A DNA stretch of 64,000 nucleotides from DATKNA01 sp963786765 (GCA_963786765.1 CAWBAJ010000020.1:173596-237595), one strand, 5' to 3'; positions 15,904-25,930 are shown, counted from the first letter of the stretch. The notes: generated by a model not told the origin, from the letters alone. Made by a program: numbers and translations.

Positions 15904-17184
15904 TCAGCCGCGGTGACGGGGGAACGCCGAGGAGCCGGCGTACACGGCCGCCTCGTCGAGCAGCTCCTCGATCCGCAGCAGCTGGTTGTACTTCGCGACC
16001 CGCTCGGACCGTGCCGGGGCCCCGGTCTTGATCTGCCCGGAGCCGACGGCGACCGCGAGGTCGGCGATGGTGGTGTCCTCGGTCTCACCCGAGCGGTGGC
16101 TCATCATCGTGCGGTAGCCGCTGCGGTGCGCGAGGTCCACCGCGTCCAGCGTCTCGGTGAGCGTGCCGATCTGGTTGACCTTGACGAGCAGCGCGTTCGC
16201 CGCGCCCGACTCGATGCCGCGCCGCAGCCGCGTCGGGTTGGTGACGAACAGGTCGTCACCGACGATCTGCACGCGGTCGCCGAGGGCGGAGGTGATGGCC
16301 TGCCAGCCGTCCCAGTCGTCCTCGCTCAGCGGGTCCTCGATGGAGACCAGCGGGAACGCGTCGACGAGCTCGCGGTAGTACTCGACGAGCTCCTCGCTGG
16401 ACCGGCCCTTGCCCTCGAAGGTGTAGCTGCCGTCGGCGTGGAACTCCGTGGCGGCGACGTCCAGGGCCAGGGCGATGTCGGACCCGAGCCGGAAGCCTGC
16501 CTGCTCGACCGCGGTGGCGATCAACTCGAGTGCCTCGCGGTTCGTCGGCAGGCTCGGGGCGAACCCGCCCTCGTCGCCGAGGCCGGTGGCCAGACCCTTG
16601 CCCTTGAGCACGGACTTCAGCGAGTGGTAGGTCTCGGCGCCCCAGCGCAACGCCTCCCGGAAGCTGCCGGCACCGATCGGGGCGACCATGAACTCCTGGA
16701 TGTCGACGCCGCCGACGGCATGCGCCCCGCCGTTGAGGATGTTGAGCATCGGCACGGGGAGCAGGTGCGCGTTCGGGCCGCCGACGTAGCGGAACAGGGG
16801 CAGCCCGGCGGACTCGGCCGCGGCCCGCGCGACGGCGAGCGAGACCCCGAGGATGGCGTTCGCACCGAGGCGGGCCTTGTTGTCGGTGCCGTCGAGGTCG
16901 AGCATCGCCTGGTCGACCAGCCGCTGGTCGCTCGCGTCGAGGCCGGCGACCTCCTCGCTGATCTCCTCGAGCACGGCCTGCACGGCCTGCTCGACACCCT
17001 TGCCGCCGTAGCGGCCCTTGTCCCCGTCGCGCCGCTCCACCGCCTCGAACGCTCCGGTGCTGGCGCCCGAGGGGACGGCGGCCCGCCCGGTGCAGCCGTC
17101 GTCGAGCAGGACCTCGACCTCGACGGTGGGGTTGCCGCGCGAGTCGAGGATCTCGCGGGCGTCGACGTCTTCGATGAGAGCCAC
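15904..17184 (-). CDS. eno: Enolase (phosphopyruvate hydratase)
   Basis: A 426-residue glycolytic enzyme converting 2-phosphoglycerate to phosphoenolpyruvate. It has the full family pattern: AREILDSRGNPTVEVEV at the N-terminus, PSGASTGAFEA (active-site loop), the Mg ligands in DVAATEF, SIEDPLSEDDW and VGDDLFVTN, the signature LLVKVNQIGTLTE, and SHRSGETEDTTIADLAV. Start is GTG 17184; length is normal and the frame is unbroken. The GTG lies just downstream of a long perfect hairpin (17210-17274). It heads the run eno - ftsB-like - DUF501 - ppx. Confidence 0.97.
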   Translation of the reverse strand: MALIEDVDAREILDSRGNPTVEVEVLLDDGCTGRAAVPSGASTGAFEAVERRDGDKGRYGGKGVEQAVQAVLEEISEEVAGLDASDQRLVDQAMLDLDGTDNKARLGANAILGVSLAVARAAAESAGLPLFRYVGGPNAHLLPVPMLNILNGGAHAVGGVDIQEFMVAPIGAGSFREALRWGAETYHSLKSVLKGKGLATGLGDEGGFAPSLPTNREALELIATAVEQAGFRLGSDIALALDVAATEFHADGSYTFEGKGRSSEELVEYYRELVDAFPLVSIEDPLSEDDWDGWQAITSALGDRVQIVGDDLFVTNPTRLRRGIESGAANALLVKVNQIGTLTETLDAVDLAHRSGYRTMMSHRSGETEDTTIADLAVAVGSGQIKTGAPARSERVAKYNQLLRIEELLDEAAVYAGSSAFPRHRG

Positions 17185-17209
17185 CCGACAACCCTAGCGA
17201 CCCCCTGGT

Positions 17210-17274
17210 GCGACCTCTGTCGCCAAAGTGCTGTTTTCCGGCCCGCGAGACAGCACTTTCGCGACAGAGGTCGC
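17210..17274. repeat. 25-bp inverted repeat (REP-like hairpin) between DUF885 gene and eno
   Basis: The left arm 17210-17234 (starting GCGACCTCTGTCGC, ending AAAGTGCTGT) is complementary to 17250-17274 (starting ACAGCACTTT, ending GACAGAGGTCGC) at 24 of 25 positions, with a 15-nt loop. It begins 3 bp after the DUF885 stop and ends 26 bp before the eno start, both minus strand. It may act as a terminator or mRNA-end barrier, but no T-rich run follows on the transcribed strand, so a classical intrinsic terminator is not supported. Its long, AT-containing arms look like a dispersed repetitive element. Confidence 0.75.
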
Positions 17275-17276
17275 GG

Positions 17277-18967
17277 TCAGACGTCGAGGAGGGCGCGCAG
17301 GTGGCGCGGCGGCGGCGTGCCGTGGGCGAGCACGGCGTCGTGCAGCTGCCGGTCCGTCGCGCCGGGCGTCGCGTCGCGCAGCCTGCCGACGACGTCCCGC
17401 ACCTCGTGGTAACCCAGGTAGTACGTCGACAGCTGCGCCGACGTGAGCAGCGCGCGCCGCCACTTGCCGGCGGCCTCGCCCTCCTCCTGGTGACCGCGTT
17501 CCGTCAGGAGCCGCAGCGCCTCGGCCTCCGTCATGCCGTGGGCGTGCACGCGTACGTCGAGGATCGCGTTGATGGTCGAGCGCAGGAGCATCTTCAGGCG
17601 CTGCATCCGCAGCGCGTCGTCGTCCTCGGGCCGCAGGCCCAGCCCCGCGGCGGCGACCACCTCCTCCGCGTAGACCGCCCAGCCCTCGGCGAACGAGCCG
17701 CTCGGGAAGGCCGCCCGCACCCGGGTGCCGCCGCGAGTACCCGGTCGACCGCGCCAGCTGCAGGGCGTGCCCCGGCACGCGCCTCGTGCACGGTGAGCTC
17801 CCGCACCATGTGGCCGTTGTACTCGCGGTAGAACGAGGCGACCCGGTCCGCCGGCCAGCCCGGCGGCGTCGGGGACACCGCGAACAGGGTGGGCGCGCCG
17901 GGCGACTCCAGCGGCCCGGGCGGGTCGCAGTAGGCCACTGCCACGCCGCGCCGCGAGGGCGGCATGACGACGATCTCGACGAGCTCCTCCCAGTCGTCCG
18001 GGACGCTCACCAGGTCGAGGCCGCGGACCCGGTCCGTCAGCTGCGACAGCGCCTCGCGGCACAGCGGCAGGATCTGGCTGTCGCCGACGGGCGCCGACGC
18101 CGCGATCGCGTCCAGCACCTCCCGCACCTGCCCGGCCCGCGGCGGTGAGCCGGCGATCCGGGAGGCGACCTCCGCGATCTCCTCCTCGACGGCCTGCAGG
18201 TCGCTCTCGGCGCGGGTGAGCAGCTGGTCGGGAGAGGTCTCGGTGTCGAGGGCGTACCAGAGCTTCGCGGCGAACCGCTGCTCGCCCAGCCGCGGATCGC
18301 CGTCGCACTCCGGCAGGCGGGTCTCGAGCCAGCGGGCGTAGTCCTCGAGCGCGGCGGCCGCGGCGGCGCGGACGGCGTCCACCTGGCCCCGGGCGGCGGG
18401 CGCGCGCTCGAGCAGATTGCCGACATCGGTCCGGAGCAGCGCCACGACCCCGCGAGCCTGCGCCACGGCCGTCTCCACGTGCACGCGGGGCATGTCGTGC
18501 AGCTGCGCCCGGGCCACCTCGAGGCGGTGCGGTACGCCGGCCAGCCGGGCCGCCAGCGCCGCTGCGCGGGCCGCCGGCTCCCCGGTGTCCCGGGCGACGA
18601 GCGGGTAGAGCGCCTCGCCCGGCAGGTGCGCGAGCGGGTCGTGCTCGTGCTCGCGCAGCTCCTCGACCCGCCAGAGGTCCGCGGCGACGGCAGTCCGCAG
18701 GATCTCGAGGTCCACCCGGTCGGGCACGTCGAGCGGCACGTCGTCGACCCCGTCGAGCGCGGCCAGCGCGTCGTGCAGCACGCCCGCCCGGGTCGCCACG
18801 CCCTCCGCGGACAGGTCGTCGAGCCGGTCGTCGAACCGGTGGTCCCCCAGCGCGGTGGCCGTCTCGGGTGCGGTCTCCAGCAGCCCGTCGAGGACGGCGG
18901 CCGCCAGTTGGCGGTACCGCCGCGTCGCGGCGGACTCGCGGGCGGCCGTCCGCTCGGGCTCCTCCAT
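17277..18967 (-). CDS. DUF885 family metallohydrolase-like protein, two apparent frameshifts
   Basis: A protein of about 560 residues. The diagnostic feature is the HEARPGHALQ-type motif (HExxPGH), a putative zinc site, split by frame breaks near 17785 and 17745; each is explained by one extra base. Before it are the family features GDHRFDDRLDD, YNGHMVRELTVHEA and VSPTPPGWP; after it come FAEGWAVYAEEVV (Glu of the metal site), YYLGYHEVRDVV and a helical end. DUF885 proteins are believed to be peptidase-like, but the activity is not established. Start ATG 18967 is chosen over an in-frame upstream ATG at 19012 that overlaps mazG control sequence. The strong hairpin at 17210-17274 follows the stop. 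Confidence 0.82.
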
Positions 18968-19015
18968 ACAGCCATGCTGCCGCACGCTGCACGCGGCGAC
19001 GAGAGGTGGCATCCC

Positions 19016-20050
19016 TCAGGCGGAGTCCGGCACGGCCGCGAGGCGGGTGAGCGCCGCCCGCAGGGACGCCTCCGGGTCGATGCCGGCGGCGCGGGCCCGC
19101 TCGACGAGACCGAGCAGCTCGAACGCCACCGAGTCGTCGCCGGCGGCGTCCGCGAGCCGGCCCGTGTCGGGGACTCCGCCGTCCGCCCGAGCCAGCCGGC
19201 CGAGCATCTTGGCCGCACGGGCGAGGGCGGGCAGGGTGGCGGGGATCCCCTCGTAGAGGCCCTGACGCTGCTTCTCGGCCGCCTTGAGCTCCTCCCAGTT
19301 CGCGGCGACCTCGCCCGCGTCGGCCGCCGACGCCCTCGTCTCCGGCGGGCCGAACACGTGCGGGTGCCGGCGGACCAGCTTCGCGACGATCCCGGCGGCG
19401 ACCTCGTCGATCCCGAACGCGTCGTCCGGGTCCTCACCCGCGATCCGGGCGTGGAAGACGACCTGCAGCAGCAGGTCGCCCAGCTCCTCGCGCAGGTGGT
19501 CACGGTTCGGCGAGCTCGAGAGGTTCTCGACGGCCTCCATCACCTCGTGGGTCTCCTCGAGCAGGTACGGCAGGAGCGAGGCGTGGGTCTGCTCGGCGTC
19601 CCAGGGGCAGCCGCCCGGGGAGCGGAGCCGGTCCATCACGGCCACGAGGTCGAGCAGCCGGGCGCCGGGCACGTCGTGGGAACCGGTGACCAGCTCGACC
19701 TCGGGCGGGGTGCCCGCGATGGCCTGCTGCGAGAGCAACTCGGCGAGCGCGTCGGTGAGACCGGGGTCGCCGTCCGGGGACCCGAGCCACACGGCCGTGC
19801 TGCCCGGCGCGGCTGCCTCCGCGAGAGCGCGCGCCCGGACCCCGGGCGGGTCCTCGGGCATCAGCCGTACCCGGACGCCGGCACCGTCCAGGGCCTCCAG
19901 CCAGTCGGCGTCCGGCTCCCCCGCCAGCACCACCCCCCGATCCTGAGCCTCCCGGAGCCGCTGCCAGGCGGGCCAGGACAGCAACCCGGGGGCGACCCGC
20001 GGGCTCGTGACGAGCAGGACGACGCGCCCGTGCGCGGGGGCGTCGTTCAC
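19016..20050 (-). CDS. mazG: Nucleoside triphosphate pyrophosphohydrolase MazG
   Basis: A 344-residue all-alpha NTP pyrophosphatase that hydrolyses NTPs to NMP and PPi for pool cleaning. The MazG core is clear: DRLRSPGGCPWDAEQTHASL, then the EETHEVMEAVE metal motif (ExxE) and REELGDLLLQVVFHARIA (ExxD), followed by RHPHVFG and NWEELKAAEK. An N-terminal ~120-residue region (TSPRVAPGLLSWPAWQ..) resembles the tetrapyrrole methylase-like or inactive SAM-fold extension seen in many actinobacterial MazG proteins. Start GTG 20050 is one base from the preceding lipoprotein stop, so the two are coupled. Context mfd - lipoprotein - mazG is standard. Confidence 0.93.
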   Translation of the reverse strand: MNDAPAHGRVVLLVTSPRVAPGLLSWPAWQRLREAQDRGVVLAGEPDADWLEALDGAGVRVRLMPEDPPGVRARALAEAAAPGSTAVWLGSPDGDPGLTDALAELLSQQAIAGTPPEVELVTGSHDVPGARLLDLVAVMDRLRSPGGCPWDAEQTHASLLPYLLEETHEVMEAVENLSSSPNRDHLREELGDLLLQVVFHARIAGEDPDDAFGIDEVAAGIVAKLVRRHPHVFGPPETRASAADAGEVAANWEELKAAEKQRQGLYEGIPATLPALARAAKMLGRLARADGGVPDTGRLADAAGDDSVAFELLGLVERARAAGIDPEASLRAALTRLAAVPDSA

Positions 20051-20051
20051 G

Positions 20052-20693
20052 TCAGCTGCTCGATGGCGACGGCGACGGCGACGCCGCCGGCTGCGCGGGC
20101 TGTGTGGCCTGGAGCCAGTTCGAGGAGCGGGGGCTCAACGTGAAGCTCTGGGTCTGGTCGTCCCACTTGTAGTCGAAGGTGCCGTAGCGCGGGTTGACCT
20201 CGACGTTGGCGGCCTTGAGGTCCGCGAGCACCTCGTCGGTGGCCTGCTTGGCGGTCTCGGGAGTCGAGCTGTCCTGCCCGGTGAGCAGGCTCAGGGCGTA
20301 CGCGGTCTGCACCGCCTGGACCGACGCCTCGCTCGGCGTCGTGCCGCCCTGGGCGTTGGTGAACTTCGCCCGGGTGAAGAACGACTCCGCGTCCTGCGGG
20401 GAGACACCCTTGCCGTGCTCGGCCGCCACCCGCTCCACGTAGGGATGGGCGATGAGCCAGCCGAGCACGAGCTCCTGGTTGACCTGGGAGGGATCGCCCA
20501 CGATGGTGCGGACCTCGGCGGTCGCCGTCTGCAGGTCACCGACGGAGATGCGACGGTCGCCGACGATGGCGGCCGACCCCGCCTGCGTTCCGCAGGCCGC
20601 GACCAGCGGCGACAGGGCGAGGGACGCCGCGAGGACGAGGGCCGCGCCGCCCGACCTCGTCGCGAGACGGCGGCGGCTGCCTGGGCGGATCAC
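20052..20693 (-). CDS. SurA N-terminal domain-like lipoprotein
   Basis: A 213-residue secreted lipoprotein: basic start RPGSRRR, hydrophobic core, lipobox LVAAC (Cys near residue 34). The mature part starts with AAIVGDRRISVGDLQ, the usual opening of SurA/PrsA-type chaperone N-terminal domains, followed by helices (NQELVLGWLIAHPYVERVAAEHG, QDAESFFTRAKF) and a strand-like FDYKWDDQTQSF; the end is a Ser/Pro tail. No parvulin PPIase domain is visible, so it would be a chaperone-like lipoprotein rather than an isomerase. It is between mfd (43 bp upstream) and mazG (1 bp downstream), a conserved position in actinobacteria. Confidence 0.8.
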   Translation of the reverse strand: MIRPGSRRRLATRSGGAALVLAASLALSPLVAACGTQAGSAAIVGDRRISVGDLQTATAEVRTIVGDPSQVNQELVLGWLIAHPYVERVAAEHGKGVSPQDAESFFTRAKFTNAQGGTTPSEASVQAVQTAYALSLLTGQDSSTPETAKQATDEVLADLKAANVEVNPRYGTFDYKWDDQTQSFTLSPRSSNWLQATQPAQPAASPSPSPSSS

Positions 20694-20736
20694 GGCGATC
20701 GTCCTCCTGGGGAGGTGCTGGTGAGACGCAGCGATG

Positions 20737-23700
20737 CTAGCGGGCGCTGCCGACGGGCTGGCCGACGGCTGCCCCCGCGGGCCCCTGCGCCACGGCGGCC
20801 GCCGCCGCCACCGACCCGCCGAGCACGGACGCGATCACGTCCTCCGCCCAGCGCAGGATCGCCTGGTCCCGCAGCGGGGTCCCCGCCACGCGCGCCGTCG
20901 TCGGCCGCGGGACGAGCATGGTGGAGACCGTGGGTTTGACCAGCGAGCCGGGGTACAGCCGCTTGAGCCGCATCTGGGCCGAGTCGGGCAGGTCGACGGG
21001 ACCGAAGCGCACCTGGTTCCCCTGCAGGGTGATCTCCGTGAGCCCCGCCCTGCGGGCCTTGATCCTCAGGGAGGCGACGGCGAGGAGGTTCTCGACGGGC
21101 TCCGGCACCGGCCCGTACCGGTCCAGCAGCTCCTCCCGCACGGCCTGTAGGCCCTCCTCCGCCGAGACCTCGGCGATCTTGCGGTAGGCCTCGAGCCGCA
21201 GCCGCTCCCCCGGCACGTAGTCGTGCGGCAGATGCGCGTCGACCGGGAGCTCGACCTTCATCTCCACGCTCTCGGGCGCCTGGTCGCCGCGGAACTCGGC
21301 GACGGCCTCGCCGACGAGCCGGACGTAGAGGTCGAAGCCCACGCCCTCGATGAAGCCGGACTGCTCGCCGCCGAGCAGGTTGCCCGCGCCGCGGATCTCC
21401 AGGTCCTTCATCGCCACGTGCATGCCTGCGCCGAGGTCGGTGTGCTGGGCGATGGTCTCGAGCCGGTCGTGCGCCGTCTCGGTCAGGGGACGCTCCGGCG
21501 GGTACATGAAGTAGGCGTAGGCACGCTCGCGCCCCCGGCCCACCCGCCCCCGCAGCTGGTGCAGCTGCGACAGGCCCAGCAGGTCCGCGCGCTCCAGCAC
21601 GAGCGTGTTGGCGTTGGAGATGTCCAGCCCGGTCTCCACGATCGTCGTGCAGACGAGCACGTCGAAGCGCTTGTCCCAGAAGTCGACGATGACCTGCTCG
21701 AGCCGGTGCTCGCCCATCTTCCCGTGGGCCGTGGCGATCCGGGCCTCGGGCACGAGCTCCTTCAGCCGCGCGGCCGCCCGCTCGATCGAGTCGACCTTGT
21801 TGTGCACGTAGAAGACCTGGCCCTCACGCAGCAGCTCGCGCCGGATCGCCGCGGCGATCTGCTTCTCCTCGTACGGGCCGACGAAGGTCAGCACCGGGTG
21901 CCGCTCCTCGGGCGGCGTGGCGAGGGTGGACATCTCCCGGATGCCCGTGACCGCCATCTCCAGGGTGCGCGGGATGGGCGTCGCCGACATCGCGAGGACG
22001 TCGACGTTCGTGCGCATCTGCTTCAGCTTCTCCTTGTGCTCGACGCCGAAGCGCTGCTCCTCGTCGACCACGATGAGCCCGAGGTCCTTGAACCGGACCT
22101 CGCCCGACAGCAGGCGGTGCGTGCCGATGACGACGTCCACCGTGCCGTCGCGCAATCCCTGCAGCGTCGCCGTCGCCTCGCGGTCGGACTGGAACCGGGA
22201 CAACGGCTTCACCACGACCGGGAAGTTCTGGTACCGCTCGTGGAAGGTCTCGAGGTGCTGCTGCACGAGCAGGGTCGTCGGAACCAGGACCGCCGCCTGC
22301 TTGCCGTCCTGCACCGCCTTGAACGCGGCCCGGACGGCGATCTCGGTCTTGCCGTAACCGACGTCGCCACACACCAGCCGGTCCATCGGGATCGGCTTCT
22401 CCATGTCGGCCTTGACCTCCTCGATGGAGGAGAGCTGGTCCGGGGTCTCGACGAACTGGAAGGCGTCCTCGAGCTCGCGCTGCCACGGCGTGTCGGGACC
22501 GAACGCGTACCCCGTCGAGGCCATCCGCGCGGAGTAGAGGCGGATGAGCTCGCCCGCGATCTGGCGGACCGCCTTGCGAGCACGGCCCTTGGTCTTCGCC
22601 CAGTCGGCGCCGCCCATCTTGTTGAGCTGCGGCGCCTCCCCGCCCACGTACCGGGTGACCTGGTCGAGGGAGTCGCTGGGGACGAACAACCGGTCCCCGG
22701 GGTGCCCCCGCTTGCTGGGGGCGTACTCGATGACGAGGTACTCGCGGGTCGCCCCGCCGACGGTCCGCTGCATCATCTCGACGTACTTGCCGACGCCGTG
22801 CTGCTCGTGCACGACGAAGTCGCCGGGGCGCAGCTGCAGCGGGTCGACGACGGCGCGCCGCCGGCTCGGCAGCCGGCGCATGTCCTTGGTCTGGGAGCGG
22901 CTGCCCGAGATGTCGGCCTCGGTGAGCAGGGCGACCCGCAGGTCCTCCGCGATGAAGCCGTGCTCGACGGGCGCCGTCGTCACCAGCACCACGGACGGCT
23001 GCGGAGCGTCGTCGACGGACGGCGCGAGCCGGGCGGGGACGTCCGCGCCGGCGAGCACCTCGACCATGCGCTTCGCCGGGCCGGGTCCCTCGGTCGTGGC
23101 GACCACGCGCCAGCCCGCCGAGACGAGCGCCCGAAGGTCGGCGAGCGCCTTCTCGGTCTCGCCCCGGTAGCCCAGCACCTCCCGCGCCCCGACCACGACG
23201 ACGTCGGCGTCCGTGAGCTCGGCGTCCGTCGTCAGGGAGGAGATCGACCACCACGGCCGGTTCGTCGCCAGGGCGTGCTCGCGGACCCGGGCGATCGGCC
23301 AGTACGACGAGGCACTGAGGTCGACGTCGGTCTGGACGGCCGAGAGGTCGATGGGCAGGTCGTTGCCGGCGGAGGCGTTCGCCCACGAGGCGGCGAGGAA
23401 CTCCTCGCTCGTCGCCACCAGGTCGTGGGAGCGGGTGCGGATCTTCTCGGGGTCGACGAGGACGACGTGCGTGCCGTCGGGCAGCAGGTCGAGCAGCGGC
23501 TGCATCTCGTCGACGAGCGCCGGGGCGAGCGACTCCATGCCCTCGACGGCGATGCCCTCGGAGATCTTCAGCAGCATGTCGGCGACGCCGGGGAGCCGGT
23601 CGGTCAGCGAGGCGGCCCGGGCGCGGACGGCGTCCGTGAGCAGGACCTCGCGGCAGGGCGGCGCCCACAGACCGTGCTCGGCGACCTCGAGCGAGCGCTG

Positions 23701-24369
23701 GTCCGCGACGGAGAACCAGCGCACCTCCTCGACGGTGTCGCCCCAGAACTCGACGCGCACCGGGTGGTCCTCGGTCGGCGGGAACACGTCGAGGATGCCG
23801 CCCCGGACGGCGAACTCGCCGCGGCGCTCGACCATGTCCGTGCGGGTGTACGCCGCGGCGGCGAGGGCCTCGACGGTCTCCTCCAGGCCGGCGTCGTCCC
23901 CCGTCCGCAGCCGGACGGGGACGAGGTCGCCGAGCCCGCCGACGACGGGCTGCATGACGGCGCGCACCGGCGCGACGAGGACGCGGACGGGGCCGCCCTC
24001 GCCGTCGGCGTCCGGGTGCGCGAGCCGTCGCAGGACGGCGAGCCGCCGCCCGACCGTGTCGGAGCGGGGGCTGAGCCGCTCGTGCGGCAGCGTCTCCCAG
24101 GCGGGGAACTCGGCGACCGCGTGCTCGGGCAGATAGCAGCGGAGGGCGGCGGCGAGGTCCTCGCTCTCCCGGCCGGTGGCCGTGACGAGCAGGAGGGGGC
24201 GGTCGGCACCGAGCGGAGCGGGCGCGGCGACGGCGGCGGCGAGGAGCGGCCGCACCCCGGTCGGCGCGACGACGTCGAGCTGGGCCACGGTCCCGGCGCG
24301 GGCCGCGTCGACCACCGCGGTGACGCCGGGGTCGGGGCGGACGGCGTCGAGCAGGCCGGAGAGGGTCAC
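20737..24369 (-). CDS. mfd: Transcription-repair coupling factor Mfd
   Basis: A protein of about 1210 residues that removes stalled RNA polymerase at DNA lesions and recruits UvrA. Domain order is normal: UvrB-homology modules at the N-terminus (EFPAWETLPHERLSP, RGEFAVRGGILDVFPP), RNA-polymerase-interacting domain (LRPGDFVVHEQHGVGKYVEM), RecG-like helicase with Walker A GDVGYGKTE near residue 666 and DEEQRFG near 768, the TRG region (ERADLLGLSQLHQLRGRVGR) and the C-terminal UvrA-binding autoinhibitory domain. I chose the GTG at 24369 (VTLSGLLDAV) because the in-frame extension to 24405 is not family-like. The frame is unbroken over 3.6 kb. Confidence 0.95.
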   Translation of the reverse strand: MTLSGLLDAVRPDPGVTAVVDAARAGTVAQLDVVAPTGVRPLLAAAVAAPAPLGADRPLLLVTATGRESEDLAAALRCYLPEHAVAEFPAWETLPHERLSPRSDTVGRRLAVLRRLAHPDADGEGGPVRVLVAPVRAVMQPVVGGLGDLVPVRLRTGDDAGLEETVEALAAAAYTRTDMVERRGEFAVRGGILDVFPPTEDHPVRVEFWGDTVEEVRWFSVADQRSLEVAEHGLWAPPCREVLLTDAVRARAASLTDRLPGVADMLLKISEGIAVEGMESLAPALVDEMQPLLDLLPDGTHVVLVDPEKIRTRSHDLVATSEEFLAASWANASAGNDLPIDLSAVQTDVDLSASSYWPIARVREHALATNRPWWSISSLTTDAELTDADVVVVGAREVLGYRGETEKALADLRALVSAGWRVVATTEGPGPAKRMVEVLAGADVPARLAPSVDDAPQPSVVLVTTAPVEHGFIAEDLRVALLTEADISGSRSQTKDMRRLPSRRRAVVDPLQLRPGDFVVHEQHGVGKYVEMMQRTVGGATREYLVIEYAPSKRGHPGDRLFVPSDSLDQVTRYVGGEAPQLNKMGGADWAKTKGRARKAVRQIAGELIRLYSARMASTGYAFGPDTPWQRELEDAFQFVETPDQLSSIEEVKADMEKPIPMDRLVCGDVGYGKTEIAVRAAFKAVQDGKQAAVLVPTTLLVQQHLETFHERYQNFPVVVKPLSRFQSDREATATLQGLRDGTVDVVIGTHRLLSGEVRFKDLGLIVVDEEQRFGVEHKEKLKQMRTNVDVLAMSATPIPRTLEMAVTGIREMSTLATPPEERHPVLTFVGPYEEKQIAAAIRRELLREGQVFYVHNKVDSIERAAARLKELVPEARIATAHGKMGEHRLEQVIVDFWDKRFDVLVCTTIVETGLDISNANTLVLERADLLGLSQLHQLRGRVGRGRERAYAYFMYPPERPLTETAHDRLETIAQHTDLGAGMHVAMKDLEIRGAGNLLGGEQSGFIEGVGFDLYVRLVGEAVAEFRGDQAPESVEMKVELPVDAHLPHDYVPGERLRLEAYRKIAEVSAEEGLQAVREELLDRYGPVPEPVENLLAVASLRIKARRAGLTEITLQGNQVRFGPVDLPDSAQMRLKRLYPGSLVKPTVSTMLVPRPTTARVAGTPLRDQAILRWAEDVIASVLGGSVAAAAAVAQGPAGAAVGQPVGSAR

Positions 24370-24444
24370 GCTCCATTGTCCGACGGCGCCGGGCCCGGGA
24401 CCCACCGGGTCGCGGTTCCCGCCCGGGCCGGCGGGCTCAGGGAC

Positions 24445-25707
24445 CTACTGGGGGACGGGCGCCGGCGTGGGCGCCTCGCCCGTGGTGGCCGCCGTCTCGG
24501 CGTCTGCCGGAGCCGTTGCAGGGTGGCCGAGCCCGCCGTGGGCGCCGGTCGGGTGCTGAGTCCCGTTGGCGCCGTTCGTCCCGTTTCCCGAGGTCACGGG
24601 CACGGGGCCGTCCGGCGTCGGCGCCGCCGGCACGGGAGCGCGGACCGGCTCGAAGAGAGAGCTGGGGGCGGCGGTGACGGGGAGCGGTACCGGCGGGGCC
24701 GGGGCCGGGGGCGGCGCGGCCACCCCGTTCAGGTCCTCTGCAGGAGCCGGGGGCGCGGGGAGTGCGGACGCCGACAGGCCCGGGACGACCGAGATCCCGA
24801 GTGGGGCGGTGGCGGGCGCGGCGGACGGCGGGGCCGGCCGGTCGGGCGCGGCGGCGAGCATCTGGTCGAACTCGGTCGGCTTGCCCCTGCCGTCGCGGGC
24901 CCGCCGCGGGGCGGTGACCCGGCTGCGCGCGGCCACGACCCGCTCCCGCTCCCGCCCCCGGACGGGGAGGAGCACGGCGAGCACCAGGCCTGCGATCAGG
25001 CCGGCGGCAACGCCGAGCGGGACATCGGCGCCGAGCCGCGGCGAGGACGGGGCAGTCGGGGCATCGGCATGTGTGATGACGCGCCCGACGGGTGTCGCGG
25101 CGATGTTCTGCAACTGCCGGCGCTGCGAGTACAGGCTCTGCAGATCCGAGCTGAGAGCGGTGTGGGTCGCCCCCGAGCTCTTGGCGAGCTGCGCCTCGGT
25201 GCTCGAGATCTGGTCCTTGACCCTGGCGAGCCGCGTGGTGGCGTCGTCCCTGGTGGCGGACACGCGGTTGTCCAGGTACGCCTGCGCGACCGCTTCCGCG
25301 CCGCGCGCCGCCCTGGTGGCATCGCCGGCGGTGTACCGGACGTTGAGGACCTGCGTGTCCTGCGGCGAGTCGACGGACACGCTGTCCTGGATGTCGGCAT
25401 TCGTGGTGCCCATCACCTGAGCGGCGCGCTCGACGACGGACGAGGACGCGGCGATCTGCTGCTCGGTGGCCATGTTGAGCACGTTCGCCAGGTTGATCGA
25501 TCCGTACTGGTCGGAGACGACCGGGAGCACCTGAACCGAGGCCTTCGCCACGTAGGTCTTGGGCGCCAGGAACACATACGCCAGGGACGCCGCCAGCCCG
25601 AGGACGATCGGCAGGAGGAACACCACGGGACGACGCCTGACCCGGGCCAGGACGTCGGCGAACGTCAGGGCGGGGGCCACGCTCTCCTCGATCGCCGTTG
25701 TGATCAC
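24445..25707 (-). CDS. Wzz-type polysaccharide chain-length determinant / copolymerase
   Basis: A 420-residue inner-membrane protein. Transmembrane segment 1 (residues 27-47, VVFLLPIVLGLAASLAYVFL) is followed by an extracellular domain with coiled-coil character (VKDQISSTEAQLAKSS, QSLYSQRRQLQ), a proline-containing approach to TM2 (APTAPSSPRLG) and TM2 (228-248). The C-terminal ~170 residues are a long Pro/Ala-rich cytoplasmic tail without a Walker motif, so the tyrosine-kinase domain of fused actinobacterial copolymerases is absent. Start GTG 25707; a longer open frame upstream lacks the usual N-terminus. It controls polymer length with the Wzy-like protein encoded divergently at 25931. The 223-bp gap between them should hold both promoters. 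Confidence 0.82.
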   Translation of the reverse strand: MITTAIEESVAPALTFADVLARVRRRPVVFLLPIVLGLAASLAYVFLAPKTYVAKASVQVLPVVSDQYGSINLANVLNMATEQQIAASSSVVERAAQVMGTTNADIQDSVSVDSPQDTQVLNVRYTAGDATRAARGAEAVAQAYLDNRVSATRDDATTRLARVKDQISSTEAQLAKSSGATHTALSSDLQSLYSQRRQLQNIAATPVGRVITHADAPTAPSSPRLGADVPLGVAAGLIAGLVLAVLLPVRGRERERVVAARSRVTAPRRARDGRGKPTEFDQMLAAAPDRPAPPSAAPATAPLGISVVPGLSASALPAPPAPAEDLNGVAAPPPAPAPPVPLPVTAAPSSLFEPVRAPVPAAPTPDGPVPVTSGNGTNGANGTQHPTGAHGGLGHPATAPADAETAATTGEAPTPAPVPQ

Positions 25708-25930
25708 CTCGTCCGACCCTGCCGGGCCATCGTCGCGTCCGCTGCTGCGGCGTTCAGTGTATGGGCCTGCGCAGCGGGCCTCCGGACGCCTTCGCCGCCG
25801 GGAGACCCGTTCGGACGCGTCCGGATCCTGACAGTCCGTCGCTTTGCGGTCACCCCTGGTAGCCGCCAGCCGGGTCTCGCCTGCTGCGGACGGCCCCGGC
25901 CGGGCGCACCGGAGTGCGACACTGACCCGC

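Noticed and set aside
17210..17274. Intrinsic terminator for the DUF885 gene
   Set aside because: The stem is strong but no T-rich run follows on the coding strand, so it is recorded as an inverted repeat instead.
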